Part shown: positions 61,001 to 64,000 of the stretch, one piece after another
Layout of the letters: each line of letters opens with the position of its first letter
Numbering within the stretch: position 1 is the stretch's first letter
Source: Dimorphilus gyrociliatus
Taxonomy: Eukaryota > Annelida > Polychaeta > Dinophilidae
Assembly (NCBI GenBank): GCA_904063045.1
Contig: CAJFCJ010000034.1
Span: 4,531 to 68,530, forward strand
DNA: 64,000 nucleotides
Direction of reading: 5' to 3'
Made by a program: the position numbers and the translations under genes
The notes under the pieces: model-generated
The model's input: only the letters and a program-made list of their open reading frames with translations
What the model was told of the DNA's origin: nothing
Database searches by the model: none

Positions 61001-63297
61001 AAATGGTTTGTCAGGAGCGGTTGATGTGTACTCTAAATAAATGCATTTATCCTCTTCCAAAAGTTTAGCATTCGTTTCATGACTTTAAAATATAACAAAA
61101 GTCTTTTTGGAGTTAGTAAGCAAAGAGTAAAATACAAACTTTTTATTGGAAACTGTTGCGTTATCTAACGCTAAAACTGCTGGTCGATTATTATTTAAAA
61201 GAGTTATATCTTTGTTGAAATGATTTTTGAATGTCTTTTTCTCTATAGGATTAATTAAAATCGTTCAATTTTCAATATAACCAGCAGTAAGTAAATATAG
61301 GATATTTTAATATTTTAGTACAATACCTAATTTTATATATAGTGTTTGACCTATGTGCGATAGTTCAAAGACACCTAAAGAAATCATACTTAGGTCAAGC
61401 TGAGCGTGCGTGAAAAATAGCGGTGATAGATTTTTTGTTTGGCAAAAATTGTCCTGTTTGCTATCTGTTTTATATACGTAATAGCAAAGATTTTGAATTG
61501 AAAAAGTGTTGATTGTATTTTCGATGAATGGACATTCTAAATTTGGAATAATCTTTTATAAATATACAATACACAGCATATAAAGTATTATTTAAAAATA
61601 TTACCGCTAGGTGGATAATTTGTGCAATAGAGTTCAATGTCAACAGTTCGATAAACATCTAAATCACTAGTTAGGAAATCGGTAATTGAACAGTTATATA
61701 TATTGTCCACATTTCTTGGACAATATATAGAATAGATGTATCGTCTTATATTTTCAACGTCAGAGTTAGTAAAAATTGATCCACTTTTAAATCCAAACAT
61801 GGTGCAAACTAACTAATACAATTAAATAAGTTAATTATAGGAGAATAATAATGAAAGGATAATTTATTGAAAAGTACATTTGCTTCGTGTTTACCAAACT
61901 TTTTCAAGAATACTAATTGCCAAGTTGATTTGTAGTTTACTTCCAAAATTCCTTTAAATTCTTCTAACCTATTTTGATAATTTAATTCTTTACTTTTAAG
62001 ACGAAATTTCTGACCTAAAAGCAATTTTTCATTAAAATATAGTTTTAACTATAAATTAATTAATATTAATATATAATTTACCAAATACTTGTATCAAACT
62101 ATTCCTTATTGTTGCTTGTTTATTAGTTGTTTGTTCAGTACAAACTACTGTCACAACGTCGATTCCTCCACTGAACTTTTTGTTTTTCAAACAATCGTAA
62201 AGCGTAAATGAATTATTAGAGCAGTCTAAGACGAAATTATATCTTGACATATAAAATTCACTAAGACCCATAAATGTAGATCTAGGTGAAGATTCTACTG
62301 TTTTGTTGAAAGTTTCGCATGCTATAGCCATACGTGATATCTCTTTCTCTTTTTTTGTACTAGTAAACAGACTAACAACAGGAAAATTATTAATAATTTG
62401 TGTAACAATTTTTATGTTTGAATTAACAAGCGTAAAAGGAGAGAAAAACTGCTTATCCACAAGTCTAAATTCAATGTTATAATCAAAAAAACATTTAAAA
62501 TTACATTTAATTATTCCTAGACTAATGGAATCTTCTTCCATTATAACAAATCTCTCTTTTTCGTATAGCATAATTAAATCCTTTTCTATACCGACTTTAT
62601 CGTTAAAACCATCTAGATTTTTAACATTTTTCTTACAGAATTGCGTCCAGTTATTAGTGAAATTAGACTTTGAACAGAATCTATAAGATTTTTGATTATA
62701 TCGAGCAAAAACGACAGATCTTTCATCGAATCTTTCACTTTCGGGAAAGTAGTACAAGTCTATGAGAAAACAGTTTGTTTTAAAAGTAACATTTATATAA
62801 AATGATGAAGCCAATACACGTATGATTCCTTCTCCAACATTTAACACAAACTGATAGAAGATAAAAATCTAGTTGTTCTTCTACTGAGATTGAACTTTTA
62901 CAGCTCTCTTTGAAAAAATTTTTACATTCAACATCAACATTAAAGGTTTTCCGTTCTGGTAAAAGTGAAAACAACATTAGATTAGGAATTAAGATTGAAA
63001 ACAATATTGAAAAATACCCTGTAAACAAACGTATCCATGGCCGTGAAGCTGATCGAAACCGCTACTATTGCAAACAAAAGGTATATGATGAACAACATCT
63101 TCTCTTCCATGAAGAAAATAGTTTCTCCCTGATAATTTGAAAACAGGGGGTCCTCTACACGAAATATCATCACAAATGACATAGTCTTTTAATAGTTGCC
63201 AACTTATATTTTTTATTGGATATCTACGATATCTATCATAAAAGCATAAATTTATAGATAAAATACATGATAATAGTATAAATTGAACAACGTTCAT
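58080..63297 (-). CDS. G3: SRCR/CTLD/LDLa/LRR/7TM receptor
   Basis: Multi-exon minus-strand gene; 5' ATG at 63297 with signal peptide (MNVVQFILLSCILSINLC). Exons I can set: 63297-63018, from 62955, 60861-60598, 60514-60487, 60421-60333, 60270-59956, 59895-58628, 58560-58338, 58255-58080. SRCR-like modules include GILEVNYKSTWQLVF (near 61930) and LDCSNNSFTLYDC (near 62210). A CTLD is at about 61310-61560 and 60931-61080. Six LDLa modules (for example CISKQYQCDGIIDCYDQSDE) precede an LRR domain, an LRR C-cap (YDICC) and a 7TM. TM5-6 and TM7 are in two short final exons. TM3 reads GLYNIIKP in place of DRY and TM7 SFPYYSKF in place of NPxxY. A frame change near 62850 between the first and second modules is not explained by an obvious intron. 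Family: GRL101/LGR-like; ligand unknown. Confidence 0.75.
58276..58310. repeat. TA microsatellite in a G3 intron
   Basis: Run of alternating T and A lying in the 82-bp intron between the TM5-6 and TM7 exons of G3. Confidence 0.8.
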
Positions 63298-63462
63298 TCT
63301 GAAAAATTGATTAAATTATAGTTAAAAGTTGTGTTTCTTTTTGTCTTTGTTCAAAATGTATTCAATTTCAATTTTAACGAAAAATCGATTTAATTAAAAA
63401 ATTTCATTATTCCTATAAGAAAGCAAATTAATTAAAATAGTCTCTTGTCAAAGATTGAAAAA

Positions 63463-64000
63463 ATGTTATGGAGAATTTTGATGTTTATCACCGGTTGTCA
63501 TTGTTTTTCAACTTATCATTTCAGATATGCTCCTGTAGGTAAATGCTTGGAAAATTATTGTCAAGGTCCAATTCTTATGTCAGTTGATAATGATGATGAA
63601 GTTTTAATGATGCATAAGTCATCATTCTTTTCAAGAATAACTCTTCAAGAAGTTTGTTCTAGGATGGGCTTTGATAAATTAAGGGTTGAAGCTTTCAATT
63701 GTGACGAGTATTACAGTATAAAATATTACTATAAATTTATATTATACTTTAATTAATAAGTTTATCTTTAAAATATCTTTAAAGGTGATTTTCAGCATAA
63801 AAAAGCATTTTATTGTAAAATCTTATGGGGTAGAATAGATTGCAATGATTATATAGGTAAATGACCATTGTTAAATGATTACCAACCGACTAATGTAAAA
63901 TGAAATAAACAGATACGACTACAATCATTCCGTGTTTGAAGTGTTTTAGACTAAATTTCACATGTAAGAAACAAACAAATCACTTTAATTGATCAATAAT
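63463..64000 (+). CDS. G4: 5' end of a fourth receptor paralog (runs off or degenerates at window end)
   Basis: Exon 1 (63463-63715) encodes MLWRILMFITGCHCF (signal-like) and an SRCR-like core, YCQGPILM...EVCSRMGFDKL, which aligns with the G3 start (SCRGPPVFKL...FVCNSSGFDQL). Exon 2 (63785-63856, phase 1) gives FQHKKAFYCKILWGRIDC and ends at a GTAAAT donor. It is transcribed away from G3 with only 165 bp between the two ATGs. Whether CTLD, LDLa, LRR and 7TM parts follow lies outside the window. It could also be a 5' fragment only. Confidence 0.62.

Overview
The window is eukaryotic, animal and AT-rich. Introns are tiny (about 50-85 bp, GT..AG), intergenic gaps are short, and there are polymerase III tRNA genes, secreted metalloproteases, LDLa/LRR seven-transmembrane receptors and BEL/Pao LTR retrotransposons. 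Receptors of the GRL101 type (LDLa + LRR + rhodopsin-like 7TM) and the compact introns suggest a small-genome lophotrochozoan, perhaps a miniature annelid. The species is inference.

Layout. (1) 1-3750: BEL/Pao element A, minus strand, cut by the window edge. (2) 4074-6303: metalloprotease MP1, followed by a solo LTR. (3) 6945-16923: two decayed minus-strand receptor paralogs, G1 and G2, with the module order SRCR-like, C-type lectin-like, LDLa, LRR, 7TM. (4) 17333-18683: an orphan gag-protease remnant of a second BEL/Pao lineage. (5) 19581-29506: MP2 (+), MP3 (-) and MP4 (-). (6) 29830-34132: BEL/Pao element B, plus strand. (7) 34343-36198: two small spliced membrane-protein genes, one with a SEA domain. 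(8) 37445-48294: MP5, a relic MP7, element C inserted in the MP7 upstream flank, and MP6. (9) 49255-51940: a GNAT acetyltransferase and a divergently transcribed peptide-receptor-like GPCR. (10) 52302-57304: a 12-exon MRP-type ABC transporter flanked by tRNA-Lys, tRNA-Thr and tRNA-Lys. (11) 58080-63297: receptor paralog G3, whose last two exons (TM5-6 and TM7) are short and easily missed. It lies head to head with the start of a fourth paralog, G4, at the right edge.

Two themes dominate. First, six nearly identical two-exon secreted reprolysin-like proteases (pro-domain, furin site, HExxHxxGxxHD, ADAMTS-type Cys-rich region, EGF, Thr-rich linker, ShK-like tail) plus one relic. Their promoters share a CAGCTG-type E-box about 30 bp from a TATA box, and the sequence pattern suggests gene conversion. 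One protease and a retrotransposon have been duplicated together as a large inverted repeat (1-6303 against 27277-33607) after the element was already dead.

Second, a family of receptors with an unusually composite ectodomain. G2 keeps canonical 7TM signalling motifs but has a broken ectodomain. G3 keeps most of its ectodomain open but has lost DRY and NPxxY. The most novel item is this SRCR/CTLD/LDLa/LRR/7TM architecture; the protease array is the most striking for genome dynamics.
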